From contig CAUYUJ010022082.1 in the NCBI GenBank assembly GCA_963575745.1, forward strand, positions 429,001 to 493,000: 64,000 nt of DNA, in the 5' to 3' direction. Position 1 is the first letter of the stretch; every line of letters begins with the position of its first letter. Below are positions 28,734-40,284 of the stretch, one piece after another. This DNA comes from Prorocentrum cordatum. Taxonomy: Eukaryota > Sar > Dinophyceae > Prorocentrales > Prorocentraceae. The notes under the pieces were generated by a model. The model was not told where the DNA came from, ran no database searches, and saw only the letters and a list, made by a program, of their open reading frames with translations. The translations under genes were made by a program, and so were the position numbers.

Positions 28734-28969
28734 TATTAATTCTAAAGAATAATTATTGTTGGGACCCCTGGTGCACGGCCCCCCTGCGCCGCCTAGGCCG
28801 CAGCTACATTTTCATCATTTTCGTGAGGAAGCCTCAGGTAATTCGATGTGATCAAGATCCGGTTGTTTTGTTCCCCCCCGCTTTCCCTTGCAAAAAACAC
28901 TATAAAATGACATTTCTTGTTCTAATATAATCAAATTTCAAGAATCCCTTGCAAAAAATAAGGTAAAGT

Positions 28970-29420
28970 GGACATTCGCGCGCGCAAGACGAAATCCTTC
29001 CAAAAGCTTAGTGTTCGGAGCGATTTTAACATAAAAACATCAAAAAACCAATGGTTTTTCAACAAAAAAATGTCAAAATCTCATCCCGCGCGCTCTTGCG
29101 GATTCGTAGGAAACCCAACACTTTTTAAACATTTCTGTCAAACGGGCTTTTGCGAGCAACTTTTTCGAACTTCTGCGACAACGGTTGCGCACCTGCCAGG
29201 GCCATCATCCCTGTCAAATAATACCATGCGGGACACATTCGTTTTTTCTTCGCGCGCGCACGCCGAAATCTCCAAAAACCATTGGGCTTCTTAAGAATTT
29301 TAGCACCGCGCATCATAAAATCACACGAATCGCACCGTAGGTCCTCGAAAAACACCTGCACGACTTTTCAAAATTTCCACCCGCGCGCGCTGTCCGAATC
29401 CTAAAAAACCAATGGAAGGC
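28970..29420. repeat. Four degenerate copies of a CGCGCGCGC..AACCAATGG motif
   Basis: A CGCGCG core followed at 15-35 bp by AAAACCAATGG-like sequence recurs near 28976, 29086, 29254 and 29382, in an otherwise AT-rich stretch. Spacing is 110-170 bp, suggesting an old tandem array. Confidence 0.55.
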
Positions 29421-29500
29421 TTAACAACTTCTGTGGGTTAACAAGGCTTAACAACTTCTGTGGGTGTACGAACGTAGGCTTAACAACTTCTGTGGGTGTG
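29416..29500. repeat. ~21-bp tandem repeat, three units
   Basis: GGCTTAACAACTTCTGTGGGT occurs at about 29418, 29446 and 29474 with short linkers. Confidence 0.75.
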
Positions 29501-29717
29501 TACTCCACGCCAGTGTAGTAGCCACGGTCGTCCGCAGGCCACGAAGTGAAGTGTCCGAACGTCATAGGGCGGGAAGCTGGGTGTGGGTGGTGGCGAAGAG
29601 TCGTGTGGATATTTGGTAGAGCTTGCACTGCCCCCCCACAAAGTGGGGGTATTGGCTGGCGTCGCATGAAAACCCTGGCACTGGTGAGAACACTGAGCGT
29701 TCGGGTAAAGTGATTGT

Positions 29718-29735
29718 TGTTGTTGTTGTTGTTGA
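29718..29735. repeat. (GTT)6 microsatellite
   Basis: Short pure tract. Confidence 0.9.
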
Positions 29736-29772
29736 CGGCGAGTCTGGGATTCAGGGAAGATGAGTTGCAGAT

Positions 29773-30377
29773 TTGGGCCGACGCAGACCGCATTCAACTC
29801 AAGTGCCGACCTCCATGAGCCCAAGCGCGGATGGCAGAACGACGCCATCAAATACACCGGAATACTTGCACATCACCGAGGACCAGATGAAGAATAAGGG
29901 CATTTCCGCGCCCATTGAACAGACGCTCTCGACAATCTCGTTTGCCCACAACGCACTGGCCAGTAGATACGGCGAGACAGCGTGCAACGCGCTCTATGGG
30001 CGACGATCTCACTACTACCGACTTTCGACGGATCGACACAAGCCGAGCAAAACGACAAAATACCGCGAGGAGAATCCCTTACACAGTACCAACCACGTAT
30101 ATGCGGGACCGTCTTGAGCGCAGTCATCGAGCATGCGGCCAAGGACCGATTGCGACGAGCAGAGCACCGCCGCATTCGACCGGCATTTGAATGGGCCAAA
30201 CTCAAGCCAGGACAACAGGAGGACATTTGGTTTGAGCCAGCGACCAAAGACGTAAGCGGATGGCGTGTCCATCCATGGTTCATACAATCAGCAAAACAGG
30301 AAGTTCGATGTGATATTCTTGGTAAGCCAGAAACGGCATCCACATGTGTAGCGGCAGTTTGTACGCGAGATTGTTGA
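29773..30377 (+). pseudogene. Integrase-like remnant of a Ty1/copia-type element
   Basis: Two overlapping frames in different phases that read as one protein across a frameshift near 30000. The first contains SFAHNALASRYGETACNALYGRR, a block like the A.N.......G.sp...v.Gr. end of a copia/gypsy integrase core. The second contains QPRICGTVLSAVIEHAAKDR and FEWAKLKPGQQEDIWFEPATKDVSGW, resembling the region after the core that ends in a W.GP-like motif. The DDE residues would lie upstream and are not seen. The RT-like text at 33.2-33.9 kb on the same strand is in the right order for copia (integrase before RT). Confidence 0.4.
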
Positions 30378-32163
30378 AGATTTTAGCACCAACGCTGCGG
30401 AGACATACGGCCTCATCTTGCACCGCAGCACGCACGACCCATGATGGCACCTATCACGGGAGAGCGCGCCAGGAGCAGGGAGGAGGATTCTGGAATCAGG
30501 ATTTGTTCTAACCGCTGCTGCTGCGCGCATGGGAAAGCATACCCCATTCAGAGTGGCCAGAGGTGTCACGACACACCCGCATTTACCCACAACGAGATGA
30601 GGACATGGAGGTACGCCTTACATGGTGGAGACGAGTGCGACGAGCGTAGTGTCTTCGATGGCGTATGCGGGGGCATCTACGAGCCAGTCTACATAAAGAG
30701 CCTACGCAGGCATAATCACGACGTGCACACTGGCAGTTGTAAAAAGACCGACTACTTTTACTGCATGACCCACTTTTCGGGGCCATGAAGGCAGAAGTGG
30801 AGCCGCTCGCACGACAGAACCCTGGATTGCGATTGTTGGAGGAGGCGGTCAGGTAGAGAGGAGGTGGATGAGGGAGGAGGGAAACGACGACTCTTCACCC
30901 CCAACACCTCTCCCACCTAAGCTGCCCCTTCTGCCTTTCCTGCCTCATTGACTCCGACGCCTCCCATACCCCGACCTGCCTTGTCGACCCTTGCGCCCCC
31001 CCCGAACCCCCGACGCCCCGACCGCCGCCTCGAGCGCGATTGTCCGACAGTGGTCTGCACCGAAACCTACGCCACCCACCGAAAGGACCGACGCTTTCGA
31101 TGCCGACGCCCTAAGGAATTGTTGACGCTTCGCATATCCCCACCAGCACTGTTCCCTACCACGCGGTCGTCTCTACTCGGTCGCGGCCTGGGACGTACTT
31201 TTGGCTGCGCTTGGCTCGCCCGAGGGCTGACCTTTCAGACCCCCCGGGTTGCAGCTTGCACGACCGTCTCAGGTGACTGACCTTTCAGACTCCCTGGGAT
31301 TGCACGACCGCTGGCCTCTCAGACGCCCTGGGTTGCCGCTGCTTGCCGCCTGATCCGCGGCCCCGCGCGCGCTCGGGAATTTAGTCGCGGCCGCAGCCCG
31401 ACCGTGACTGCCCGCCGCTGGCGCTTCCGCCTGCGGCTGTTAAAAACAAGTATCCCCACCAGCAGTTAGCCGTAGCTTTGGACGGCGCGCGGCCTCTCCG
31501 TTTGCGCTCGCGAGCAAAAAAGTATCCCCACCAGCCCATCCAGAAACGCCCCGTCCAGGTCCAGGGGTGGGGAGTAGGGGAAGGGGTAAACCCCTCCCCG
31601 AAGGGGACGAGGGAGGGGTGGAGCAGGAAACGCCCTAAACCACCTATGCCCAGAGGGCTGGTGGGATTTCTCCCGACGCGGGCATGCATGGAAAGGCGCG
31701 CCACGCGCCGACCGGACCGCAGTTCGCGACACCATTGCCGCCTAAATTGTATCATGTTCTGGCGGTCAGTCTGCAGGCAGCTCCACCTCCACCTCCATCA
31801 CCCCAAATACTCTCCCTCGGGATGGATGCGAGTAGATCAAGATCACGAGTGACGGAAAGCACGGGGCCCTAAGTAGCGCTTCCGTCAGCGACCGCACGAG
31901 CTCGACTCCACCTCCCCCTTCCACCCCCGCCACCGCCTGCAGGAGAAGGGAACTGAGTCATACGCTTGGAAGCACCGCTGTCGAGCAGGTCGAGAGCGCC
32001 ATGAAGCGAGTAACCTACAATTGACGTGTTTCTCCACACTCCTCCACTGCCGCCTTCACCAGCGGCTGGGGAAGGAGGTAGAGTCTGTGAAAGTATAAAC
32101 AAATTCCGCCAAGCACAGCGACATCTTCGTTAACCGCCACTACCTCCACCCACAGCGAAAGCA
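30378..32163. other. Region between integrase-like and RT-like remnants
   Basis: Only short frames. At 31229-31340 a GACCTTTCAGAC..CC(T/G)GGG motif recurs three times. At 31548-31640 lies a copy of a dispersed ~90-bp repeat. Part of this region may be inserted into the copia-like element. Confidence 0.35.
31548..31640. repeat. Dispersed ~90-bp repeat, copy 1
   Basis: Shares GCCCCGTCCA.GTCCAGGG and the following GGGTAGGGG.. / CC.CCCGAA.GGGA blocks with 47282-47372 in the same orientation. GTATCCCCACCAGC occurs twice just upstream. Confidence 0.7.
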
Positions 32164-33039
32164 ATGATCCAGGAGCAGGACAACCCAAGATCCAGAAACC
32201 TACTCACGACAACTGAGTCTCCGATAGAGGTCTCGATGCATTTGGGAAGTCCACCACCCTCGCCTCCGACCTCCAAGGCAAAGCAGATGGCCACTCCAAT
32301 GTCGAGATCGCCACCAGGACTGCAACCGGCACCGGTGGCTAAACCACCCCCGCCTGACCGACCACTGCCACCGTGGCCAGCAAGCGGATCACAGGGTCAA
32401 GCGTGGGACTTGGTTGCAGCGCTGCGCAAATATGCGCCTGGAGTGCATTCGCCGCTTGAGCACGGAGGAACGCTAGAAAAAGAGGTCAAGAGATACGTCT
32501 AATCCTGCGGCGGTGCGACGGAAAACACAATTGACCATTCAAGCGGCGCGGGAACAGAAAGGTTCTAGCCGCCAGCTTCGACGACTGAAGTCGTATCACC
32601 TGTGCCAATCATGCGCTTCCCTACGCCAGCGTCAAAGGCATCCACAGTCCAACATGACACAGAGCCGACTCCAGCTGCCCTGTCGGCACGACCCGGGCAG
32701 CCGGCAGGAGGAAAAAGCGATTCTCCATACCAACCACTGTTGCCGACAGCCGAAAATTCAGCAGCCATCCAGCCAGACTCTCCACCACAGCTGGAGGAGG
32801 ATGAAGATCGGATGGAGTGGCAACTGTGGACTCACGAGATCAATCAGGCCGACAGCGTAGAAGGCGACGAAATGACGGATGACGGCGACGAGCTAGGAAT
32901 GGAAACGTTCTTAGCCAACGACTATGCCCCGACTCACCGCGAAGGCCATCCGGAAGAATTGGTGACGTGGTGTGAGGGAGTGTTGGCGCGGAACCATATT
33001 GGAACGGGATATTCCGTTCTGTCGGCGAGACAGCGGTGA
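32164..33039 (+). pseudogene. Proline-rich linker ORFs upstream of the copia-like RT
   Basis: Two frames, 32164-32502 and 32602-33039, in different phases. Both begin Pro/Ser-rich; the second ends in ordinary acidic sequence (DRMEWQLWTHEINQADSVE, then GDELGMETFLANDY). In copia-like polyproteins a disordered linker commonly lies between integrase and RT, which is the best explanation here given the neighbours. No catalytic motif is present. Confidence 0.35.
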
Positions 33040-33179
33040 ATGCGTGGAACGCAGCGGTTAGTGAACAGAAGTCCATAATGTCCAAAACACTTACAGATCT
33101 CAGCCAAAAGGAAGAGGTGAAACACGCTAGCGAGGTAGTGGAGGCAAAAAAAGCAAGCATACTTTGCTTCACTGCAAGA

Positions 33180-33905
33180 ACTGGGGTGATTCAGGTTGTT
33201 TCCAAGAAAACGGGCGCACAACGTGGTAGACGCGCGCTAAGCACTCAAGTGGAAGCACTGGGAACTCCAGAAGCTCATCAAGGTTCGGCTCACCATGTAA
33301 GGTTGCGCAGACACGAAGAGCAATTTGACCGCCTTCGCCGGGGCATTGTCGCGGTGGGGGCAGAGAGTGGTCAACGCAGTGACTGTTCAGCAGGACGATT
33401 GGGTGTCGTTTGGCTTTGACGCGTTAGCCGTTTTTGCAAAAAGGACTCGTTTTCGAAGGGCTGTGAACACTCACGGCCTCTCCGAATGTGCTGTTCGAGC
33501 TGCACCGCGGGGACACGGAGCTGTTGAGAACAATCCCCGTGCTCGAGACTTCCAACCCCAGAGGGGATGTACCCATCATGGTGAAGGCAGTGTACGAGCT
33601 CAAAGTTGGCCCCCGGAGCTTAACGGAAGAACTTACACCTCATTCTGGAGGATTTAGGCCTTCGCGCTCTGTGTGCCGACGCCCAATTGTACGTCGGACA
33701 CGAGCAGACACACCCAACGATGATTTTGTCAGCGCACGTCGACGACCTCAACGGAGGAGCGCCGCGGAAGCTAGCATCGCACGTTCTACAACACCTTGAA
33801 AAGTACGTTGGCACCTTCGCACAACAGTAGGATCACTTCACACATGTGGGAATGGAGGACGTCTCCCGCACGGACGGAATCTGTATTTTGCTAGCAGTGC
33901 CGCCG
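33180..33905 (+). pseudogene. Ty1/copia-like reverse transcriptase remnant
   Basis: RT blocks spread over shifting phases: VVDAR followed by a lysine-rich fingers segment (~33220-33290), SRWGQRVVNAVTVQQDDW (~33345-33405), then KAVYELKVGPRSLTEEL (~33577-33630, the copia KALYGLKQ.P..W block), then LYVGHEQTHPTMILSAHVDDLNGG (~33690-33755) in which HVDD is motif C, and HFTHVGMEDV just after an in-frame stop at ~33828. The block order is diagnostic for copia RT. The palm Asp of motif A falls where the frame breaks (~33420). It is cut off by a GAT microsatellite at 33921. Confidence 0.65.
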
Positions 33906-33920
33906 GTCCGGGGCGCTCTG

Positions 33921-34025
33921 GATGATGATGATGATGATGATGACGATGATGATGATGATGATGATGATGAGGATGATGTTGATGATGATGATGATGATGA
34001 TGGCGATGTTGTTGATGCTGGTGAT
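33921..34025. repeat. (GAT)n microsatellite
   Basis: GAT array with GAC and GGC variants, abutting the end of the RT remnant. Confidence 0.9.
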
Positions 34026-34409
34026 GCTGATTATGAGTATGATGATGATTCCCATGGCGCTGGCCGTGGTGAAGAGCATGAAGATGGTGATGACAACGAC
34101 GAAACTCAGGATTGTTATGCTGGTGATGGTGATGGCGTTTGTGATAATAGCCGTGTGCCCACAACGATGCTGACAATGGCTACGGTGGTTTTGATGTCGA
34201 TGATGTGGATTCACCGGGGGCTTAGGGTGGTGCAGTCTGTGATGACCGCGATGGTGATGGTGATGGCGATGGCCCCTGCTGGCCCGTCTTGTGCCTCTCT
34301 TGGGCTCGAAAAAGTCATGCGGGGGCATTCTGGGGGCCCCAGAGGGTACGCGGGGGGGCCCGAGAGATTTGAGAGCTTGGGATCCGGGCCCATTAGGAAT
34401 CGTCAGGCT

Positions 34410-34740
34410 TGAAGACTGAGGCTGGAGGGATTGCGCAAGGGACCTGGAGAAGCCTCTTGGGGGTCGTTTTGGGCCTCTTGGGGCCTCTTTCGCGTCTCTG
34501 TCGGGCCTCTTGTAAGTTTTCTGAGCTTGTTGGGGCGCGGCTTTTTCGAGCCTCTTGAGAACCTCGCGAGGGGAAAGGCTGGGATTTTCGGTTCGGGCTC
34601 CCCCTCTTGGGCCTCTCCTGGGGCCGTCTTGGAGCCCTCTTGGGCCGGTTCGGACGCTCCTTGGGCCGTTTGGGCGCCCCCTTGGGCAGTTTTGGGGTCG
34701 TTTTGGAGCCTCTTGAGCCGTCTTCACGCGGTCTCGGGGG
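34410..34740. repeat. GGGGCCTCTTGGG-type minisatellite, copy 1
   Basis: Irregular 10-13-bp units around GCCTCTTGGG, with an internal unique block containing GATTTTCGGTTC. The same organisation occurs at 43015-43620. Confidence 0.75.
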
Positions 34741-34904
34741 AAATTGGGATTGTCGGCGACGTCGTGGAGGCCGGCATGTCGTATGACGTAAAAATGTACG
34801 TTTTTTTTCCCCCAAAGGAAGTGGACGATTCGGACCTCATGGGTCTCTCTTCGCAGGTGGTTGGGTACCTATTGGGGCGTCTTGGGGGCGTCTTGCGAGC
34901 GCGA

Positions 34905-35095
34905 CATGCGTCGGGAATGGCGTTTAGAATGGCGTCGCCCCCCACCCCCTTTTCCACGGTCAGAGCGTCGGAACGGCGTCTGGACTGGCGTGGGCCCTCC
35001 CGCCCCCGAACGCGAAATGAATGCGTCGGGAATGGCGCATCCCCCGCCCCCCCTTCATGGCGTGGGCCCCCCGCCCCCGAGCACTAGATGCGTAG
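34905..35095. repeat. Short tandem duplication with CGTCGGGAATGGCG
   Basis: ATGCGTCGGGAATGGCG occurs at ~34908 and ~35020, and GGCGTGGGCCC(T/C)CCCGCCCCCGA at ~34985 and ~35059. Confidence 0.65.
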
Positions 35096-36794
35096 GGGGC
35101 TCCCCCCCCCTGCAGAGCAAACTTGAGCAGGCTTAAGTCCGCGCTCAAAAACTCACGCGCCGGATCGGCGGATTCACCGGAAGAAGTGCACGGCGACGCT
35201 CTCCGAGCTGAATCGCAGCTTCTCTGCGGGCAAGCCAGACGACGACGCGGTGAACGAGGAGGCGACTACGAGCTACGCGACGCTTCTCGGTGGCCTTGCG
35301 CGGTCGTGCTTGACCACGGTTGCCATGTGCCCGCGCGTTCGAGCCCCGCAGCGGCACGGGCAACACACGCGGGCGAAGGAGCGCAAAAGGCCGAACTTGG
35401 TGCCGCGCCGGGTGCGGCGGCACAAGCCGGACATCGTGTTTCGGCAGCTCAAGGGCCCATTCCGGCCCGTTGATGTCATTGGCGCAGCCTTCGAGGCGAT
35501 TCCCGAGCATTCGTCAGGTCTGGCTTCGCGTGTGTGTGTGTGTGTGTGTCATTCTTTTGAGCAGTGATGTGGAGACTACGCCGTCGTCGCGGGATGGCAG
35601 TGGCACCATATTGGAGCACGTCTGCAGACGACGGCGACGAGCGGTCCGATCCACATTTTCCGGCGAGTTCAACGGGCTTGCGAACGCAGTGGAAATGTTG
35701 TTTGTCATCTAGATTCGTTTGCATCAAAGTGGGCATGGTTGCGAGACGTCAGCGCGACTTCTGGCGGATGAATTGGACCGAGGAGAGCTGGGTCCGCCGT
35801 CGGACGCTGAGGTCGACGCGCGCGTGTCTTTGACTGTCTTGCCGCCACGGACCCAGGTGAACTTGCCGAAGGAACTCTCAAGCTTCGCATCTTCCCCATT
35901 CGGGAGCAGCTCGCGTGCGGAGCGCTCCGCAGGCTCTATTGGTTTGACGCCCGCGACACGCTCGCATCGCAGACGGGCTGACCAACCAGTCCGTGACACG
36001 AAGTCAACTCCTTGCTTTCGATAGCCGAGGGGAATGCCGCGCGGTGCCCCTTGGGGCATGCACCGCATGCGCCCATGGCAATCAGACCACGGGGAACACA
36101 GATATCAGGAATGGACTTCGTACAGCACGCCACAGGCAGCACTCCGCAGGCAATGCGACAGACGGCGACAAACTTCGAGCCAAGGGCATAAACATCCGCC
36201 TGCGGCCTGCGGCAGGCAAACACTGCGCCAAAGGCATCGCAAAATGCCGCACATCTGTTTCACGCAAGCGCGGGTGGCCGCCATGGCCATTGACGCGAGA
36301 GCGAATTCATAAACGCGAGCTGCGCGCCTGACTGTTGGTTTGTTCGCGTGTACGTTTAGTCGCACATTCGATAATCACATGTCGTCGCGTCGTTTACAGG
36401 AGGTAGTTGTTGCAGATCTTCTATCAGAAACGTCGTGAAGAATACCTATTCGTACTTGCGCTGCATAAACCGGGTGATGCGTGAGTGAGCTCATGAATTC
36501 CGCACTGAAGCTACGAGTTTGCGCCTCCTTGTTATTGCCAGCGAAGCGTTTGCCTTATGAAACAGCCAACGCCGAGCCAGAGCAATGGCCCGGAAGGGGA
36601 ATCGAAGGGATGATTTGCATGAACCAGCATTTTTTGCCGCGCGTTCCGCCGCCGTTGGGGCTCAAGCCAGCTGGCCAAAGCGAGTGCGCAGCAACGTGCA
36701 AAGCATTACTACAAAACGTCTTCATCACATGCGCTCCACATTTAGATTCCCATATTCGGTGGTGTCTCTGGAGCGCCCGCCGGCGCTTGAACTG
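35096..36794. other. Low-repeat region with an unrecognised ORF
   Basis: The best stretch is at ~35160-35567 (+), reading LSELNRSFSAGKPDDDAVN and later RPNLVPRRVRRHKPDIVFRQ, of ordinary composition, running into a (GT)n tract at 35529-35550. No family is recognised. The remainder has only short overlapping frames. Confidence 0.3.
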
Positions 36795-37070
36795 AAGAGG
36801 AAGGGGAAGAGGAGGAGGAGGAGGAGGAAGAAGAGGCGGAGGAGGGTGAGGAGGGCATGGGAAAGCGAAGGGGGACGCGCGGAACGATGGCGTTGGCGAT
36901 CCGAATGGGAAAGGGGAACACCGGGTATGGTGCGATGAAGAACAGGACCAGCGTTCTCCGCCTGGGCGGAGGAGGACTGATGTGGGGACGATATGAGGGG
37001 GCGGAAGGGGGGAGGATGAGGAATAGTTGCGCGATGGTGGCACTGATGACAACGGTGATGCTGATGATAC

Positions 37071-37106
<36 letters not shown>

Positions 37107-37174
37107 CAGTGATGGCGATGGGGGTGATGGTGATGATGGCGGCGGTGGCGATGGCGTGGCGGTGGTGATGGTGT

Positions 37175-37206
<32 letters not shown>

Positions 37207-37219
37207 CTGATGATGCTGT

Positions 37220-37308
<89 letters not shown>

Positions 37309-37316
37309 CTGGTGGC

Positions 37317-37348
<32 letters not shown>

Positions 37349-37440
37349 CGATGATGGCGGTGGTGGTAGTAATGGTGGTGGGTGTGATGATGGTGACGAT
37401 GGTGATGGCGGTGGTGGTGCTGATGCTTTTCCCAACCATC
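36795..37440. repeat. GGA then (GAT)n microsatellites
   Basis: GGA tract at 36798-36850 and GAT-rich arrays at 37060-37110 and 37170-37440, with GGTGAT variants. Confidence 0.9.
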
Positions 37441-37542
37441 CTGTGGTGTTGGGTCTCGGTTTGAAGAGATAACGCCCCGCGTTCCTCATCCTCCTCCCGC
37501 TGCCCCCGCCTCCTTCTCTCCTCCCGTCACCCCCCTCACTTT

Positions 37543-38205
37543 GGCACACCCCTCACACGGTTCATGGCCCCACAGGGAGCTCCACCAAAGGCCCCGGTGG
37601 CAGGGTCCGCATGTGGTTCTCCGCCCATTTCGGCACACCCTTCACACGTTCCGTGGCCCCATAGGGAGCTCCTCCGAGGGCCCCAGTGGCAGTGTCCGCA
37701 TGCGGTTCCCCGCCAACTTCGGCACACCCCTCACACGCTTCGTGGTCGCATAGGGAGTTTCACGGAAGGCCCCACTGGCAGGGTCCGCATGCGGTTCCCC
37801 GCCCATTTCGGCACACCCCTCACACGTTTCGTGGCCCCAAAGGGATTTCCACCGAAGGCCCCGGTGGCAGGGTCCGCATGCGGTTCCCCGCCCATGTCGG
37901 CACACTTCTCACACGCTTCGTGGCTCTATAGGGAGCTCCTCCGAGGGCCCCAGTGGCAGTGTCCGCATGCGGTTCCTCGCCCATTTCGGCACACCCTTCA
38001 CACGTTTCGTGGCCCCATGGGGAGCTCCTCCGAGGGCCCCAGTGGCAGTGTCCGCATGCGGTTCTCCGCCCATTCGGGCACACCCCTCACACGTTTCGTG
38101 GCCCCATAGGGATTTCCACCGAGGGCCCCAGTGGCAGGGTCCGCATGCGGTTCCCCGCCCATTTCGGCACACCCCTCGCACGGTTCGTGGCCCCATAGGG
38201 AGAAC
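37543..38205. repeat. 89-bp tandem repeat, about 7.5 units
   Basis: GGCACACC recurs at 37543, 37632, 37721, 37810, 37899, 37988, 38077 and 38166, an exact 89-bp period. Each unit carries TCACACGTTTCGTGGCCCCATAG and GCAGGGTCCGCATGCGG. Because 89 is not divisible by 3, open frames arise in all phases on both strands; they are not genes. A diverged inverted unit lies at 40865-40975. Confidence 0.95.
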
Positions 38206-38606
38206 CGTCGAACGATGAACCGAGAACGCGGCATCCACAACTGCTTATGGTTGGGCCCTTCGCCAGGCTAATGTTTGATGATGGCGACGGTGGATGGTGA
38301 TGAGGATAGCGATGAATAGCACTATGGCAGCGAATAACGAAACGGAATGTGATGGCATCAGTGCGGGCGGGGGGAGGGGGGGCGACGCGTGATTGCGATG
38401 GCAATGCGGAGGGTATGCTTAAGTCGGGCCTCTCCCCCTACAGGAGGAAACTTCAAAAATAGTTGAAACATAGCCTGGGGACGATTTTTCGATTACTGTT
38501 TTGACAGTTGTTTGTTTGTTTTGACTATGCTTTCTTTTTCGTCCAAAATCCGCCTGTACGGGGACATGCCCGACCTAAGGATATGACCAGGACGGAGGGA
38601 ACACAC
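38206..38606. other. Spacer between the 89-bp array and copy B
   Basis: About 400 bp without repeats or recognised genes apart from a short GATGG-rich patch at 38275-38320. Confidence 0.4.
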
Positions 38607-40178
38607 TATCCCGGCAAAGCAACCTAACAGCGATGTGTAGGAGCATATCTGGAAGCATTCCCCTTACGATTCAGGTGAGAATCCAGTTGCAGAATTCTGC
38701 TGTTCTCGCAGTCGCAGTCGCATTCGCGATGACAGTCGCAGTGGCAACGGCAGTCGCAGTCACAGCCTCAGCCTCAGCCTCAGCCTGCCTCAGCATCAGC
38801 CTGCCTCAGCCTCAGCCTCAGCCTGCCTCAGCCTCAGCCTCAGCCTGCTTCAGCCTCAGCCTCAGTCTGCCTTCAGCCTCGGCCTCAGCCTCAGCCTGCC
38901 TCAGCCTCAGCCTGCATCAGCCTCAGCCTCAGCCTCAGCCTGCCTCAGCATCAGCCTGCCTCAGCCTCAGCCTCAGCCTGCCTCAGCCTCAGCCTCAGCC
39001 TGCTTCAGCCTCAGCCTCAGTCTGCCTTCAGCCTCGGCCTCAGCCTCAGCCTGCCTCAGCCTCAGCCTGCATCAGCCTCAGCCTCAGCCTCAGCCTGCCT
39101 CAGCCTCAGCCTGCCTCAGCCTCAGCCTCAGCCTGCTTCAGCCTCAGCCTCAGTCTGCCTTCAGCCTCGGCCTCAGCCTCAGCCTGCCTCAGCCTCAGCC
39201 TGCATCAGCCTCAGCCTCAGCCTCAGCCTGCCTCAGCCTGCCTCAGCCTCAGCCTCAGCCTGCCTCAGCCTCAGCCTCAGCCTGCTTCAGCCTCAGCCTC
39301 AGTCTGCCTTCAGCCTCGGCCTCAGCCTCAGCCTGCCTCAGCCTCAGCCTGCATCAGCCTCAGCCTCAGCCTCAGCCTGCCTCAGCATCAGCCTGCCTCA
39401 GCCTCAGCCTCAGCCTGCCTCAGCCTCAGCCTCAGCCTGCTTCAGCCTCAGCCTCAGCCTGCCAGCCTCAGCCTCAGCTGCCTTCAGCCTCGGCCTCAGC
39501 CTCAGCCTGCCTTAGCCTCAGCCTGCATCAGCCTCAGCCTCAGCCTCAGCCTGCCTCAGCATCAGCCTGCCTCAGCCTCAGCCTCAGCCTCAGCCTCAGC
39601 CTCAGCCTGCTTCAGCCTCAGCCTCAGCCTGCCTTCAGCCTCGGCCTGAGCCTCAGCCTGCCGCAGCCTGCCTCAGCCTCAGCCTCAGCCTGCCTCAGCA
39701 TTCCAAATGTTGCCCGGGAATGGAGTTTTGGGAACTCGAAGAACACGATGTGGCATACAGTTGGCTCCGGGCATTCAAAATCATTCCCAGGAATGGAGTT
39801 CTGGGAACTCGAAGACCACGAAGTGGCCTACAGTTGGCTCCAGGCATTCAAATCATGCCCAGGAATGGAGTTCTGGGAACTCGAAGATCACGAAGTGGCC
39901 TAAAGTTGGCTCCGGGCATTCAAAATCATGCCCAGGAATGGAGTTCTGGGAATTGAAAGACCACGAAGTGGCCTACAGTTGGCTCCGGGCATTCAAAATC
40001 ATGCCCAGGAATGGAGTTTTGGGAGCTCGAAGACCACGAAGTGTGTTACTGTTGGCTAAAAAATGAGTCACCGGTTTTCCGCGGCACCCGCCCGGATCCC
40101 GCCCAGACCCCTTTGGGGAGTCATGATGCTCTCTTTTGACCCTACTAGAAACCTATCAGTCTTCGCTGTTAGGTAAAA
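38607..40178 (-). mobile_element. ~1.6-kb non-autonomous repeat element, copy B
   Basis: Reverse complement of the 16748-18692 family. On the plus strand it starts TATCCCGGCAAAGCAACCTAA, includes ATTCTGCTGTTCTCGCAGTC, then a CAGCCT satellite (38762-39700) and a 73-bp tandem array (39717-40060), and ends CTTCGCTGTTAGGTAAAA. ACCTAACAGCGA near one end and TCGCTGTTAGGT near the other are inverted copies of each other. It lacks the TAGGAATCC minisatellite of copy A. Its flanks are not RT-like, so the two copies are separate insertions rather than a duplication of surrounding DNA. Confidence 0.75.
39717..40060. repeat. 73-bp tandem repeat in copy B
   Basis: GGAATGG recurs at 39717, 39790, 39862, 39935 and 40008. 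The units contain GAAGTGGCCTACAGTTGGCT, the complement of the copy A units. Confidence 0.9.
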
Positions 40179-40284
40179 GGGGTCGGTATGATGCGGAGTT
40201 CGATGACGAGTGTGTGGAGAATGGTCGACCGCATGGTGCGGCGCTGTCTTGTTTTACCTGGTCACTTTTCTTATCGATGTTCGC

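Noticed and set aside
37027-37464. Met- or Asp-rich frames over GAT repeats
   Set aside because: Microsatellite translation.
37543-38205. CRISPR array
   Set aside because: Units are contiguous 89-bp tandem repeats without unique spacers, in a eukaryotic context.
37564-38240. Repeat proteins over the 89-bp array
   Set aside because: An 89-bp period shifts phase in every unit; frames exist on both strands and no start or context is convincing.
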